From Molossus alvarezi (taxonomy: Eukaryota; Chordata; Mammalia; Chiroptera; Molossidae), in contig CM073895.1 in assembly GCA_037176705.1 (NCBI GenBank), positions 3,887,051 to 3,951,050 of the forward strand: a stretch of 64,000 nt of DNA, given 5' to 3'. Position numbers and translations under genes: made by a program. Below the pieces are notes generated by a model that saw only the letters and a list, made by a program, of their open reading frames with translations, was not told the DNA's origin and did no database searches. This document shows, in pieces, positions 1 to 12,400 of this stretch; positions within the stretch are counted from its first letter, which is position 1; every line of letters starts with the position of its first letter.

Positions 1-2116
1 TGCCTCACACCCAGGGAACCCGAGCTCGTCTCCGGCAGCACCCTGACCTCAGCGTCTGTAACTGTGGGGTGGGACCAGCTGTGTTCAGGGGTATGGACGG
101 GAGGGTCTGTCTGGGACAACGGATGCTGCTCAGCATGTTGGAGACACACCCTGAGACACAGATGTGGAGGGAGGGAGGGAGGAAAAGGGGGGAGGAGGAG
201 GGAGGAAGGAGGGGAGGGAGGGACACAGCCCTCTGGAAGGGTTGCACATGCCCACTTGCTGGCCTGCGGGGCCATGTGCCCAGGCAGATCTTCGGGTGCT
301 GAGGCGGTGCCCACCCTCACACCCACCTCACTATCCCAAAGTCCACCATCCTCAGCTGGAGGCCCCCAGCCTGGAGTACCTGCCGCAGCAGCGGCCCAGT
401 CTGAGGACTGACGGGTGGGGTCGGCACAGCAGCAGACCAGGCCTGCGGGGGCCCCGAGGGTCAGGGAGAGGTTCTGGGGAAGCAGCTGCTCCCTGGGGCT
501 CGGGGCTCCTCTCCAGTCTGGCCCCAACTTGCAGCTCTGCCCCAGGCCACGCCGCTCCTACACACAACAGACTCTAGCCGTGTCTGTTTCCAAACCCTCC
601 TCGATTTTTGTCTCTGTCCCTCCTGTCACAACGGGTTGTTGTGGGCAATGGGTCAGAAGTCACCCTGCACTGATCCCCCTCTTCAAAGTCACCACAGCAG
701 GACCCTCCCGGGGCGCCCAGTGCACGGGGCCAGTGTGCACGCACCCGCTGTGTGAGTGTGGCCGGGGTGTGGAGGGCTCGGCTTCTCCTGGTGCTTTGAA
801 AGCGGAGCAGCCCGACCAGGACAGAGGCCGTCCGGAGGTGTGGGGGTCAAGTGTTAGCATCACCACGGCCAGACTGGGGGCAGCCCGGCAGCCTCCCAGC
901 AACCCCAGGGCGGGGCCCCCGCCGCTGGCCGGGCCCCACCTGCCCCAGGTGACAGGAAGACGGTCAGGCTTACCAAGGACCCAAGAAACTCCAAGGTGGC
1001 ACCGGGGAGGGAGCGTTGGCCATGGCCAAGGGCACACCCGGGGGGAGGGCAGAGCTGAGCCGTGGCGCTGTGAGGAGGGGACGTCTGGCCAAGCCGCAGT
1101 GGGTGCCATTCCGATACAAGCCTCACAGTGCTGTCGGGAGGCCGTCCAGACCAGCCCGAGCGGCCGAGGCCAGAAAGACTTGACCAGCAGATAGGCTGAG
1201 CCTTCCCCTCAGCTCAGCCCAGGAAGGAGGCGGCACCGCCCCTGTGCGGCCCTGGGAGGTGGGCTCCGGGTCGGCGGCCAGGCGATTGCACAGGTCGTCC
1301 ACCTGCTGTAACAGGTGCCCGAGGGCTGTGCGGCCGGGAAGGGGCGACACCAAGAACCTGCGGGCAGTGCAGCGTCCTGGGAACACCGGGGCTCACCCCC
1401 AGCGCACGCCTCCTGGCTGTGTGACCTGGCTCGTGACCCCCTCAGCAGCGAGGTGGGCACACGTAGCTGAGGAACAAACATCCCCTTCCGGGTGCCCGGG
1501 GCCACACCCAGAGCAGGGCAGCGAACAGCAGTCACGGCTCCCCTGCCTCCAGGACTCACTCCGGCCCAGCTGTGGGATGTGAGCAGAACAGCTCCGCCCC
1601 CTCCCTCAGGGCCCCCCTCTGCCTTCCAGGGCCCGGGCATCGGGACAAGGGCCGCCCACACCGGGCTCAACCCCTGCGGGAGCCGGGCTGGGCCGATGCT
1701 CAGGTTGGTGCAAGGCCCCAGCGAGAAATGCCACCGCTGGCTGAGGGGAAGCCTGTGAGCTGGCATTTGAGTCTCTTGGTTCTGCTCCCTGAGCCGTTGG
1801 CAAGTGAACCCCGAGCTCCTTCAGCACGAAGGTGGTGGAATGGGGGCAAGGTTCCCCAGGCAAGCACCAAAAAGGAATATGACGAAAGCAGCTTCCCCAG
1901 CAAGGGAACCTCCGACACTGAGGCCTCGCCCCCCGCCCCGTCCCTGGAGGGGTGCTGAGTTCCCAGGACCCAGCCCCAGGCCCGGCCAGCAGCACCCCGA
2001 GGTGCAGGTGAGCCTCCTCACTGCGGGCCTGAGAGTCCCCAGCCCCACCGAGCTCCGTCATCTGGGGACAGCCGGGCTCGGTGAAGGGCAGACCCAACCC
2101 CCGCCAGCCTGGCACT

Positions 2117-2695
2117 GCACCCCGATCAGGGCCCAGCCGCACCCCGCTCAGGGCCCAGCCGCACCCCGCTCAGGGCCTAGCCAGCCTGGCACCACACCCC
2201 ACTCAGGGCCCCGCGGCACCCTACTCAGGGCCCAGCCGCACCCCACTCAGGGCCCACCCATACCCCACTCAGGGCCCAGCCGCACCCCGCTCAGGGCCCA
2301 GCCGCACCCCGCTCAGGGCCCACCCATACCCCGCTCAGGGCCCAGCCGCACCCCGCTCAGGGCCCACCCATACCCCACTCAGGGCCCAGCCGCACCCCGC
2401 TCAGGGCCCACCCACACCATACTCAGGGCCCACCCGCACCCCACTCAGGGCCCAGCCACACCCCTCTCAGGGCCCAGCCGCACCCCGCTCAGGGCCCACC
2501 CACACCATACTCAGGGCCCAGCCGTACCCCGCTCAGGGCCCACCCACACCATACTCAGGGCCCACCTGCACCCCACTCAGGGCCCAGCCGCACGCCACTC
2601 AGGGCCCAGCCGCACCCCTCTCAGGGCCCAGCGCACCCCGCTCAGGGCCCAGCCGCACCCTACTCAGGGCCCACCCCACCATACTCAGGGCCCAG
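2117..2695. repeat. 22-bp minisatellite
   Basis: About 26 copies of a 22-bp unit, variants of TCAGGGCCCAGCCGCACCCC plus two bases, with alternating forms ending in CACCCATACC or CACCCACACC. The array edges are abrupt. Its open frames in several registers are a by-product of composition. Confidence 0.93.
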
Positions 2696-4853
2696 TCGCC
2701 GGTTTTCGGTTTTCGGGTGCGTTGGTCCCCGCGCTCTGCCCCTGGCCCTAGGTGTGACACCCATCAGCACAGAGCCCCCGGGGGACACTGCCGGGCAAAT
2801 GCTGTCAGACAGGGGTGGGGAATGGAGTGGGGACTGGGCACAGCACTGCGGCCACCACACAGGACCCACATGGCCCTGAGCTCCTCTCCTGCAGCTTAGT
2901 CCTCCCAAGACCTGTGTGGCGGGAGCTCCCAGACCCACCTCACTGAGGAGACGGAGGCGCCCCAGAGGGGCCGCCGCACAGGACACAGCTGAACCGGGAT
3001 CCGGGCCCAGGTCTGGTGCCAGGGCCAAGGGTGCGGGAACGGGTGGAGGAAGGGGGAGAATGTTAGGGGCCTCAGCCTTAAACAGGGTTCCTGCCTTCGT
3101 CCCACCCGCTGAAGGGTGGACCCGGGGAGCCGCTGACACCTTGCATTGCAGGAATTCAACCTCAGAGTAACGGCCACCAAAGCGATGCGTTTCTCCATGG
3201 GAGGCGAGGTCTCCACACGGTTCTAGTGACGTCTAAGGGAAGAGTCAGCAGACCCTCCTTGCAGAAGTGCAGGCGCAGGGACCGGAGGCCTGGGGGGGAG
3301 GGCGAAGTCTCCAAGGCCGTGCAAAGGCCCTGGGCTGCGGGTTCAGTCCCTGCCTCCACCTCTCTCTCCGCCACGCCCATCACTGCCTCCCGGCTGTGCT
3401 CCTGGCTTTCACACCGCCTCTGATCCGAGGCCTGCGGCAGCCAGTGTGACCGCTGGAAAATGCAACTCAGACCACACCTGACAGGGACCCCCTGGACGCC
3501 CTCTCACGGCAGGTGGATAACCGCGCCCCCGCCCTCGCTCTCTGTGGCAAGTTCTCACGCACCCCTGGGAATAAAAGTGACAGTGTTCCATTTGGCGGTC
3601 AGGGGCCAGAGCTGCACGCCCCCAACCTGCACCCGGGGAGGAAAGAGCGGTCGTTAAGCAGACCTAATGGTTGTTTTCCCCAACCTCTTGGAACCTGAGG
3701 CAGCAATTTTCAGAGGCGCCTTGATTTCTTTCTAAACAGAGACAAACATGGCATTAAATCATCAGCACACTCAGAAATCAGAGCGGCTAATCTGGCTTCC
3801 CTTCCACTCCGTTCGGTTGCAAGGAGCTTCCAACGGGAGGGGAGGAGGGAGAGAAGCTGGGAGAAACAGCCAGCGCACCAGGACGCCCTGGGGGGATGGC
3901 GCGGCCCTGCCGAGGCTCCCAGTGAGCCGCGCATCTGTCTGTCTGCGCCCAGCGGCCCGGCCCGGGGTCCGGAGGCCCGGCTTGCTCCTGTGAATCACTG
4001 GGGGCCGCAGTGCTGTCCGGCCGGGGCACCACTGAGCGCACCTGGTCATGAAGGGAGACGGCCCTCCGTGTGTCCCGGAGACAAGCACGGGGCAGTGCGG
4101 GCTTTCTTAACAGTGAGCATTTCTCCTAGAAGGAATCTGTCCCTTGTGAGGAGAGAGAGGGAGGAAGGAGACCTCGGACTGGCAAGACGTTTTGAAAAGA
4201 ACAAGCTCCCACGGTGTGTGCAATTCTGACTCCTCGGAGGGTCTTCACGTCCTTACCTGTGCCCAGGGCAGGCTCTGTGTGCCAGCTGGCCACGGGCCCT
4301 CTAGGGGAGGGGACTGAAGGGACAGGTGGGGGGACAGGGCAGAGGAGGAAGCCATGTGTGTAGAAAACTGCTTTTCTGACGAAGCCGACTCCCACCACCA
4401 CCAGCTAGGCCCAGCTTCCTCAGCCCCATGGGCGCTGGGGCCCTGCGTGGCATGTTCCTACCGCGGTGCCGTGCCTCGAACATGTGAGGGGAATGACAGG
4501 TCACTAACTCGGGCCCTGGTCCTGACTGGGGCAGGGTACCTGTGCACCCCAGTCCATCAGCCCTTACAACCCCAAGAAGCAGGCCCAAACCCCCAGGCCC
4601 CGTGCCCTGGCCTCCCCCAGCGCCTCCTGTCCACCCTGTCAGACAGCACCTCCTCTGCACACAGACCGCCTCCCGCCTCCCCCCTTCTCCAGTGCCCGGA
4701 CTGCGGCCCGACCCCCTTGGAGAGGCTCGGGGGTGACTGTCCGGGCCCCACCAGGACCGTCCCTGGAGCAGAGACCGTGTCTGTCCCCTGGCTTCTCGCA
4801 GGTGCCCAGCAGAGGAGCGCCCAGAAGTCCAGGTCAGAAGAACGAACGAATGA

Positions 4854-5083
4854 GCCCTGGCCGGTCTGGCTCAGCGGTCAGAGCGTCGGCCCACCAGAGA
4901 GTCCCGGGTTCGGTTCCCGCTAAGGGCATGTACCTCGGTTGCAGTTTGTCCCCAGACCCGGTTGGGGTCGTGTGGGAGGCAACCAGTCGATGTCTCTCTC
5001 ACATCGATGTTTCTCTCTTTCTTCCTCCCGCTCTATCTAAAGATAAATGTAAAAATGTCCTCGGGTGAGCATTAAAAAAAAAA
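4854..5083 (+). mobile_element. Ves-type bat SINE
   Basis: Begins GCCCTGGCCGGTCTGGCTCAG (tRNA-like A box), then the B-box-like GGGTTCGGTTCC, the CT-rich stretch and an A-tail. The flanks 'aagaacgaacgaatga' and 'aagaatgaacgaatga' look like an imperfect target-site duplication that seeded the following GAAT microsatellite. Confidence 0.92.
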
Positions 5084-5120
5084 GAATGAACGAATGAATG
5101 ATGAATGAATGAATGAATGA
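5084..5120 (+). repeat. GAAT microsatellite
   Basis: Short imperfect GAAT/GAAC repeat adjoining the A-tail of the preceding SINE, a common origin for such repeats. Confidence 0.8.
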
Positions 5121-5449
5121 GCACGGTTCCTCTGGCTGATCCAACCTCCCTTGCCAAAGCCAGGCCACTGCGTCCTTGCCCCTGACCTCCCTGGGCCCCC
5201 GCGAGTGTGCTGCTCACGGGCAGCCTGAGCAGACCCCAGGGGGGCGGCCCCCACCCCTCCGACAGATGGCCATCTTCGTCTGGTGCCCCAGCAGCGGGAG
5301 CAGCACCCACTGGGAGTGCGGGCGCCTCTCCCAGCAGCGCCGCCTGGGCACCTGCGGCACTTCACAGCCCCTCCCCGCGCAGATGCGCCCAGACGTCCCC
5401 AAGAGAAAACCCGGTTTATGCTGCAGACAGAAAACACCCACGGAAATTG

Positions 5450-5756
5450 TCAAAAGAGAAAACGTGAAACTTTACTATTTCATACATAACTGTAAAAAAG
5501 ATATGAAATATTTCCAGTATAAAAGATATAGCAAAAAGATCTGTTTGTACAAAACCCAGTAAGAAAACAATTTTACCACCTAGGGTGACCCGGGGAAACA
5601 GGTGCGGGAAGCCGGTGGCCCGCCCTGGGCGGGGCCGCCCTGTGCAGAGTCGCCCTGCAGTGGGCACATCCTCACCCTGGCCCCAGGGGCAGCAGCGCTC
5701 TCCCCCAGCTAGCTCCCGACCCCAGCCCTGGAAGGGCGCCCTCTGAGGCCACCCCT
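5450..5756 (-). other. NPHP4: NPHP4 3' UTR
   Basis: About 300 bases from the stop codon to the likely cleavage site. The distal part (5410-5580) is AT-rich, unlike its GC-rich surroundings, as expected of a 3' UTR end. No other NPHP4 sequence is recognisable further left. The exact cleavage position is inferred. Confidence 0.7.
5471..5476 (-). terminator. NPHP4: Variant poly(A) signal AGTAAA
   Basis: The minus strand reads AGTAAA about 280 bases after the stop, in a U/A-rich setting. AGTAAA is a known minor variant of AATAAA. No canonical AATAAA lies between the stop and 5400 on this strand. CATAAA around 5415 is a weaker alternative. Confidence 0.6.
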
Positions 5757-5897
5757 TCACTGGTAGATGACCTTCACGCAAAAGGTCTCCTCGTTCTTGT
5801 CCTCGTGGTCGTTGATATAAATCAGCACCTCCTCCTCGCCAGCTTCGCGGCCTGGAGCGAACCGCAGGCCGATGGTGTAGGTCTCTCCACCCTCGAC
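5757..5897 (-). CDS. NPHP4: NPHP4 last coding exon (exon 30)
   Basis: This exon encodes 46 residues, [15 protein letters not shown] through FCVKVIYQ, followed by TGA at 5757-5759. The acceptor is CAG at 5898-5900 after a short pyrimidine tract, phase 0. It is the very conserved C-terminal tail of nephrocystin-4 ([17 protein letters not shown]), part of the last Ig/MSP-like domain. These are residues 1004-1049 of the reading frame in this window. Confidence 0.96.
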   Translation of the reverse strand, partial: VEGGETYTIGLRFAPGREAGEEEVLIYINDHEDKNEETFCVKVIYQ

Positions 5898-7547
5898 CTG
5901 GACAGAGCAAGTGCCAAGGTCAGCGCCCAGCCCAGCGCCCCCTCCAGCAATGTCCCCACACCACAGGTGTCCCTCCAGCACAGAGGTCCCTGGCTGACCC
6001 AGGACCTGACCCCGGCTCCTGCCTCAGTCCTGGTGGTGGGGCCTCCAGGCTCTGGTTCTCTGGTCTGTGGTCCCCGTGCTCCCGGGAAATGCCTGAAGAC
6101 CTCCTTCCTCGATCCCAGGAGACACCCTCAACCAGAGACACCCCTCCACTAACTGACAGCTGTGACTGGCCCAACTCTCCTTCAAAGGCTCAGGACAGAG
6201 GAGGGCAAACATGGGTGGTTCCGGATAAAACTATGGAGAAACCACCGGGAAGGCTGGTCACCAGGCTGACTCCCGAAATGGTGCCTAGATGTGGGGTTCT
6301 CCGAGACGAAGGCAGAGGCCCTCACAGAGGTGCCTGCCCTGTTCAGCACCACACGGGAGCGCAGGACACTCCCAGGCCTTCCTGAGGACTCCGGTCACCG
6401 GAGGACCGGCCCCTCCCCTCCCCACCGGAGGACCGGCCCCTCCCCTCCCCACCGGAGGACCGGCCCCTCCCCCTCCCCACCGGAGGACCGGCCCCTCCCC
6501 TCCCCACCGGAGGACCGGCCCCTCCCCTCCCCACCGGAGGACCGGCCCCTCCCCCTCCCCACCGGAGGACCGGCCCCTCCCCTCCCCACCGGAGGACCGG
6601 CCCTCCCCGCCCCACCGGAGGACCGGCCCCTCCCCTCCCCACCGGAGGACCGGCCCCTCCCCTCCCCACCGGAGGACCGGCCCCTCCCCCTCCCCACCGG
6701 AGGACCGGCCCCTCCCCTCCCCACCGGAGGACCGGCCCTCCCCGCCCCACCGGAGGACCGGCCCCTCCCCTCCCCACCGGAGGACCGGCCCCTCCCCCTC
6801 CCCACCGGAGGACCGGCCCCTCCCCCTCCCCACCGGAGGACCGGCCCCTCCCCTCCCCACCGGAGGACCACCCCTCCCCGCCCCACCGGAGGACCGGCCC
6901 CTCCCCTCCCCACCGGAGGACCGGCCCCTCCCCCTCCCCACCGGAGGACCGGCCCCTCCCCCTCCCCACCGGAGGACCGGCCCCTCCCCTCCCCACCGGA
7001 GGACCACCCCTCCCCACCCCACCGGAGGACCGGCCCCTCCCCCTCCCCACCGGAGGACCGGCCCCTCCCCTCCCCACCGGAGGACCACCCCTCCCCGCCC
7101 CACCGGAGGACCGGCCCCTCCCCTCCCCACCGGAGGACCGGCCCCTCCCCTCCCCACCGGAGGACCACCCCTCCCCGCCCCACCGGAGGACCGGCCCCTC
7201 CCCTCCCCACCGGAGGACCGGCCCCTCCCCCTCCCCACCGGAGGACCGGCCCCTCCCCCTCCCCACCGGAGGACCACCCCTCCCCGCCCCACCGGAGGAC
7301 CGGCCCCTCCCCTCCCCGCCGGAGGACCGGCCCCTCCCCCTCCCCGCCGGAGGACCGGCCCCTCCCCCTCCCCACCGGAGGACCACCCCTCCCCTCCCCG
7401 CCGGAGGACCGGCCCCTCCCCTCCCCACCGGAGGACCACCCCTCCCCTCCCCACCGGAGGACCGGCCCCTCCCCCTCCCCACCGGAGGACCGGCCCCTCC
7501 CCTCCCCACGCCCCTCCGGAGGAAGCAGCCGCCCGGCCGGCGCCCAC
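5898..7547 (-). other. NPHP4: NPHP4 last intron
   Basis: A 1,650-bp intron, of which about 1.1 kb is the G-rich 27-28 bp minisatellite. The remaining 5898-6396 part shows no other feature. Confidence 0.85.
6397..7510. repeat. 27-28 bp G-rich minisatellite in the last intron
   Basis: About 41 tandem copies of CCGGAGGACCGGCCCCTCCC followed by CTCCCCA (27 bp) or CCTCCCCA (28 bp), with a variant carrying ACCACCCCTCCCCGCCCCA. The minus (transcribed-sense) strand carries runs of GGGG in every unit, giving dense potential for G-quadruplexes in the pre-mRNA. Confidence 0.96.
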
Positions 7548-7691
7548 CTGGAAGGTGTCCTCCTTGAACTGCAGCAGGTCCGGGCGGTCGCTGTGCAGGT
7601 GGAAGGTTCGCCGGAAGGGGTAGGGGTTGGTGTAGGTGATGCGCTTGTGGGCGCCCCTCCCCTCCCCCGCGGCGATCGTGATCTCGAAGGC
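7548..7691 (-). CDS. NPHP4: NPHP4 coding exon (exon 29)
   Basis: Exactly 48 codons, phase 0 at both ends, encoding [11 protein letters not shown]...[19 protein letters not shown]...[10 protein letters not shown]. The acceptor is GCAG at 7692-7695 and the donor is CAG|GTG at 7546-7548. The TNPYP and FHLHSD motifs are typical of nephrocystin-4 and lie on a strand of the last Ig/MSP-like fold. The G-rich minisatellite of the last intron begins less than 40 bp past the donor. Confidence 0.95.
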
Positions 7692-7911
7692 CTGCGGGGA
7701 GGGCGGCCGTGGGCTCCTTCTGCGGGCGTCCGGGCGCCTGCTCCTCGCGGCCCCCAAGCTGGTGTCTCCACAGACAGGACACACACGCCCTCCGGGCCCC
7801 GGGAGGGCCTCCCAGCCCAGGAGCAGCCCCCCAGCCCCCTGCCTGGGTGGAGACCGGGAGACAACGCGGCGACACCCCCGACCCCGGGGCCCACACACGG
7901 CACCCCCAGAC

Positions 7912-8091
7912 CTTGGAGATGAGGGGCGGGCGGCAGGAGAGGCACACGAGCCACGAGGCCACGAGCTGCTGGCAGTCCACGTCCACCACGTTGAGGCGCA
8001 CGAAGCGGCCGCCCGCTCGGCGGGGCCGCAGGGCCACGTGCAGGTCCCGCACCCCGCGAGGCGGCAGCACGAAGACGCCTTTGGGGTCCGT
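7912..8091 (-). CDS. NPHP4: NPHP4 coding exon (exon 28)
   Basis: Sixty codons, phase 0 at both ends: [19 protein letters not shown] ... [20 protein letters not shown] ... PPLISK. The acceptor TTGAAG ends at 8092 and the donor is AAG|GTC at 7910-7912. Residues 896-955 of the window frame. The VFVLPPRG and VASWLVC segments are strongly conserved in the family. Confidence 0.95.
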
Positions 8092-9011
8092 CTTCAAGGA
8101 AACAGAAGCAGGTGGGGACGAGGGGTTTCCCGGCATCGCCACCCGGCGGCCTGAGAAAACCCGAAGGGACCCGCTGCTCGGGGGACCACCTGCTCGGGGG
8201 GCACGCGGTGTGCGGTCAGAAAAGGCCTGAGAACCCAGTTCTCCCTCAGCGCCCGGGCCACAGGTCACAGTCGTGTCGCCCCGTCTGACGCCCCTGTCGG
8301 CAAGCCCCCTCCCACGAGGCGCTGGCTCCCACCGAGGCCACTGGCGGAGCCCGCAGGGCCCACTGCGCAGACGCACCGCGGGCCACACCTACCCCGGAGG
8401 GACGGTCCAGGTTCACCGGCCTGTGGGGCCATGTCCCTCGGCCGTCATGGTGCGGAGGGGACACGCACAGACCGCCACAGCCCCGGAGGTGCCGGCACTG
8501 AGCCGCCCACTGCCCCGCCCCGCCCCAGCCCTGCCTCGGGCCAACCACTGAGCCGCCCACCGCCCTGCCCCGCCCCGCCCCTGCCCTGCCTCGGGCCAAC
8601 CACTGAGCCGCCCACCGCCCTGCCCCGCCCCAGCCCCTGCCCCGCCTCGGGCCAACCACTGAGCCGCCCACTGCCCCGCCCCGCCCCTGCCCCGCCTCGG
8701 GCCAACCACTGAGCCGCCCACCGCCCTGCCCCGCCCCCGCCCCTGCCCCACCTCGGGCCAACCACTGAGCCGCCCACTGCCCCGCCTCGGGCCAACCATT
8801 GAGCCACCCCCGCCCCTGCCCCAGCCACTGAGCCGCCCCCCCCACACACCCCGGGCCAACCACTGAGCCGCCCCCGCCCCCGCCCCGCCCCACCCCGGGC
8901 CAACCACTGAGCCGCCCACCGCCCCCGCCCCACCCACACGTCCCAGCTGGGGTGAGGATGGCAGAAGCTAGAGAACATCCAAGGAACCCAGCAGCGCCCA
9001 CAAAGCCGTAC
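8092..9011 (-). other. NPHP4: NPHP4 intron with C-rich array
   Basis: A 920-bp intron whose middle half is the minisatellite at 8499-8935. Nothing else is recognised in it. Confidence 0.8.
8499..8935. repeat. C-rich minisatellite, about 40-57 bp units
   Basis: About nine copies built around CCAACCACTGAGCCGCCCAC plus a variable CCGCCCCTGCC tail and GCCTCGGG. Unit length varies by loss or gain of CCGCCC blocks. Confidence 0.92.
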
Positions 9012-9183
9012 CGTCAGCTCCTGGGGGTGCGAGGTGAAGGCCCTCACTTTCCTGACTGCCTGTGTCCCCCGGAGGACAAGGGACAGGCGGGTGCGCTGGC
9101 CGGTGACACAAGAGACGTCCACCCGCTGCAGGGAGTGCAGGTGCACCTGCCATATCTGCACGGGCCTCGCCAGCCAGCGGTCC
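9012..9183 (-). CDS. NPHP4: NPHP4 coding exon (exon 27)
   Basis: 172 nt: one base completing an alanine codon, then 57 codons beginning [26 protein letters not shown] and ending [10 protein letters not shown]. The acceptor is CCACAG at 9184 and the donor is CTGACG|GTACGG, a fairly weak site. As I recall, the last codon is lysine in human and is ACG (Thr) here. Confidence 0.94.
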
Positions 9184-9939
9184 CTGTGGGCAGGACAGCC
9201 GGCTGCTGTCACCCACGCCACCCCCCACCCCCCCACCCCCGTCGAGTGGCTCTCGGCAGGACACAGCTCAGGCGTAGCTCGGACTGCACAGCCCTAACGG
9301 GAATGGCAAGGGGGCCCCGCAGCGCGGCGCATGGCCGTGGGCAGTGCTCCGCGGGAGACCTCGCTGGTCACACAGGCCTGAGCGTGCAGCCCACATCCGC
9401 TGCCGAGGCCATGGGGCCGAGGCCATGGGACCGAGGCCATGGGACTGGGCTCTTTCCCGTAAAACAGGCCCAGGGCCGCGCCCCGCATGCCCCTCCGCCC
9501 GCCACCCCAGGGGCGCTGCACACAGGCTGTCCGCTGCCCGTTCTCTCGGCCTGTCTGAAGGTCCTCGGAGGGCTGGGAGACGCCACTTCCGAGGGGCAGG
9601 GGACCAGGGCTCTGCGGCTGGGCCAGGGAAGCAGAGGCCGATCCAGCCCGTCTCCAGCACTCTCCCCCTCCCTCAGCCTCCGCGAGGGAGCCCCGTGACA
9701 GTGGCAGCCGGTGGGCCCGGGCACTGAACGTGGGCACAGCTGCCTCGACCTCCTCTCCTTGGTGGGCTCTGGACCCATCGTCCCTCGGGCCGCTGGTGCC
9801 ACCCTGAGCAGAGGGCGCCTTTGCCAGGCTCCTGCCAGCCCGTCACAAGCGGAGAAGGAACCAGGACTGGCCCACTTTTGACCCCCCAGCACCCTGGCTG
9901 CCTCCCCACCACTGCTGACCACCAGGCTTGCGTACTCAC
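9184..9939 (-). other. NPHP4: NPHP4 intron, 9184-9939
   Basis: GC-rich intron. A threefold 14-15 bp repeat around CCGAGGCCATGGGA is seen at 9403-9446. I see nothing else. Confidence 0.75.
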
Positions 9940-10025
9940 GCGTAAATGGTGACAAAGAAGTCTTTGATCTCTGGGCTCAGACCACTGGCCACCTTCAAGA
10001 ACACGTCCCTCGGCTCCCCTGGGCC
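9940..10025 (-). CDS. NPHP4: NPHP4 coding exon (exon 26)
   Basis: 86 nt encoding [20 protein letters not shown] then KDFFVTIY plus two bases of the next codon. The acceptor is GGCAG at 10026-10027 and the donor is ACGC|GTGAGT. It continues QNV of the preceding exon and leads into (A)DRWLA of the next, as in nephrocystin-4 of other mammals. Confidence 0.95.
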
Positions 10026-11060
<1,035 letters not shown>

Positions 11061-11217
11061 CTGGGAGCGTGTGCCAGGGAGGCAGGCGGATGGCCTTCTT
11101 CAGGAAGGTGAGCTCCGGGTGGTAGAAGCGGAAGACCTGGTGCACCTCGTGGGGCTGGGGCTGCACTGTCAGGCGGAGCACCGCCAGGGGCTTGCCGCTG
11201 CCGGCCCGGAACACCAC
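11061..11217 (-). CDS. NPHP4: NPHP4 coding exon (exon 24), with GC donor
   Basis: 157 nt: 52 codons ([18 protein letters not shown] ... [20 protein letters not shown] ... PPWHTLP) plus one base. The acceptor is CTCAG at 11218-11219. The donor that keeps the frame is CCAG|GCAGGT, a GC site. A GT lies 4 bp further on, but using it would shift the frame. The joined protein reads LPG-APVGM, as expected for the family. Confidence 0.93.
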
Positions 11218-12260
11218 CTGAGGGATGAGGGCGCAGCGTCAGGACGCACGGGTTGGCGGCCGCTGTGTGCGCCAGGCCCCTCCCACAGACAGTGTCTCCG
11301 GGGTCCTCTCAGCCCGAGGGGGACGCCAGCACCACCGTGGATGGGTCTGCACAGCAGGTGCTGCACACGGACACGTTCCCCCCACGAGCATGTCATGCGT
11401 GGCTGCTTCTCTGCTCATTCTACCCTGGAAGGCACAGGCCTGGATGGCAGCAGACAGTCCGCACCCCACTCCAGCCTGTGTGCGGGAGGGTGCGAGGGTC
11501 TGCCCTGGGCCTCGCCAGGTCCTCCCACAGTGCTGGAGCGTCAGCTCTGTGATTCCAGATGGCAAGGGCGGGAAGTATGCGCGTCCTTCGGAACCAGTGA
11601 CTTACTAACACACGTATCTGTCAGGAGAGCACCGGTCTGGGCAGCTGACGGAATGGGTGTCTTTACGGCCCGGCTTTGGTCAGGCCCAGGGACCAGGCCA
11701 CCAGACTACCCTTCCACTGGAAGGATGCTCCCCTCCTCCAGCAAGGGTTACTGTGAAATCTCTTAGGTGCACATATGTAAGAGGGTAAGTAGAAAAACGG
11801 TTCAAGTCACAGAGTATAAAAGGACAGCCCCCAAGACCCCGTCCCTGCTCACCCCGTTCGCTGTCCACATGCGAGTTCTGTGCCCCCAGCCCCGCCCGAC
11901 ACACCCTGAACTCCGGGGTCACCCTCCCCAGCAGATGCAGAAAAGCCCATGGGCTGCGCTTCTTCCTGGAACCCAGAGCAACAGGGAGCAGCACCAGGAG
12001 CCGCAGGAGCCAGGGGGGAGCAGCACCGGGAGCCGCGGGGGCCAGGGGGGAGCAGTCCTGCCTCTGCAGACCTGCCAAGGAACCTGGATCCTCAGACCGA
12101 GCTCCGTGCTCTCTGCAGCTTCCCTGACCCCGAGAAGCCCTGAGACAGCTGACGTCTGTCCAGGTCAGTGGACGTTCTAGAAAGGCTGACCAGGGCGGGG
12201 CAGGCAGCCCTTCAAGAGGGTGTGCAGAGCTGCACGCGTCACACGCGTGGAGCCGCAGGC

Positions 12261-12400
12261 TGTGGACACCCCGCGTGGGGGATGGGAGTGAGCGCTGGAC
12301 ACCCAGCATGGGGGATGGGGTGAGCCCTGGACACCCTGCGTGGGGGATGGGGGTGAGCCCTGGACACCCCAAGCGGGGGATGGGGTGAGCGCTGGACACT
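12261..12400. repeat. Short minisatellite, about 34-bp units
   Basis: About four copies of a unit reading GGACACCC..GTGGGGGATGGG.GTGAGC.CT, with point differences. Confidence 0.85.

Larger units (their letters stand above)
1..5449. other. Intergenic DNA 3' of NPHP4
   Basis: No exon or RNA gene is recognised here. It contains a purine tract (165-230), the 22-bp minisatellite at 2117-2695, a less GC-rich stretch with TTTCTAAACAG-like AT-rich islands near 3655-3790, one Ves SINE (4854-5083) and a GAAT microsatellite (5084-5120). Apparent open frames are not supported by codon pattern or known motifs. Confidence 0.6.

Noticed and set aside
415..1194. 259-codon open frame near the left end
   Set aside because: Overlapping frames of similar length occur on both strands of this GC-rich DNA. 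No recognisable domain or splice structure.
6285..8388. Very long open frames on both strands over the 27-28 bp array
   Set aside because: They encode only Pro/Gly/Arg-rich repeats, exist in several frames at once, and overlap real NPHP4 exons. They are composition artefacts.
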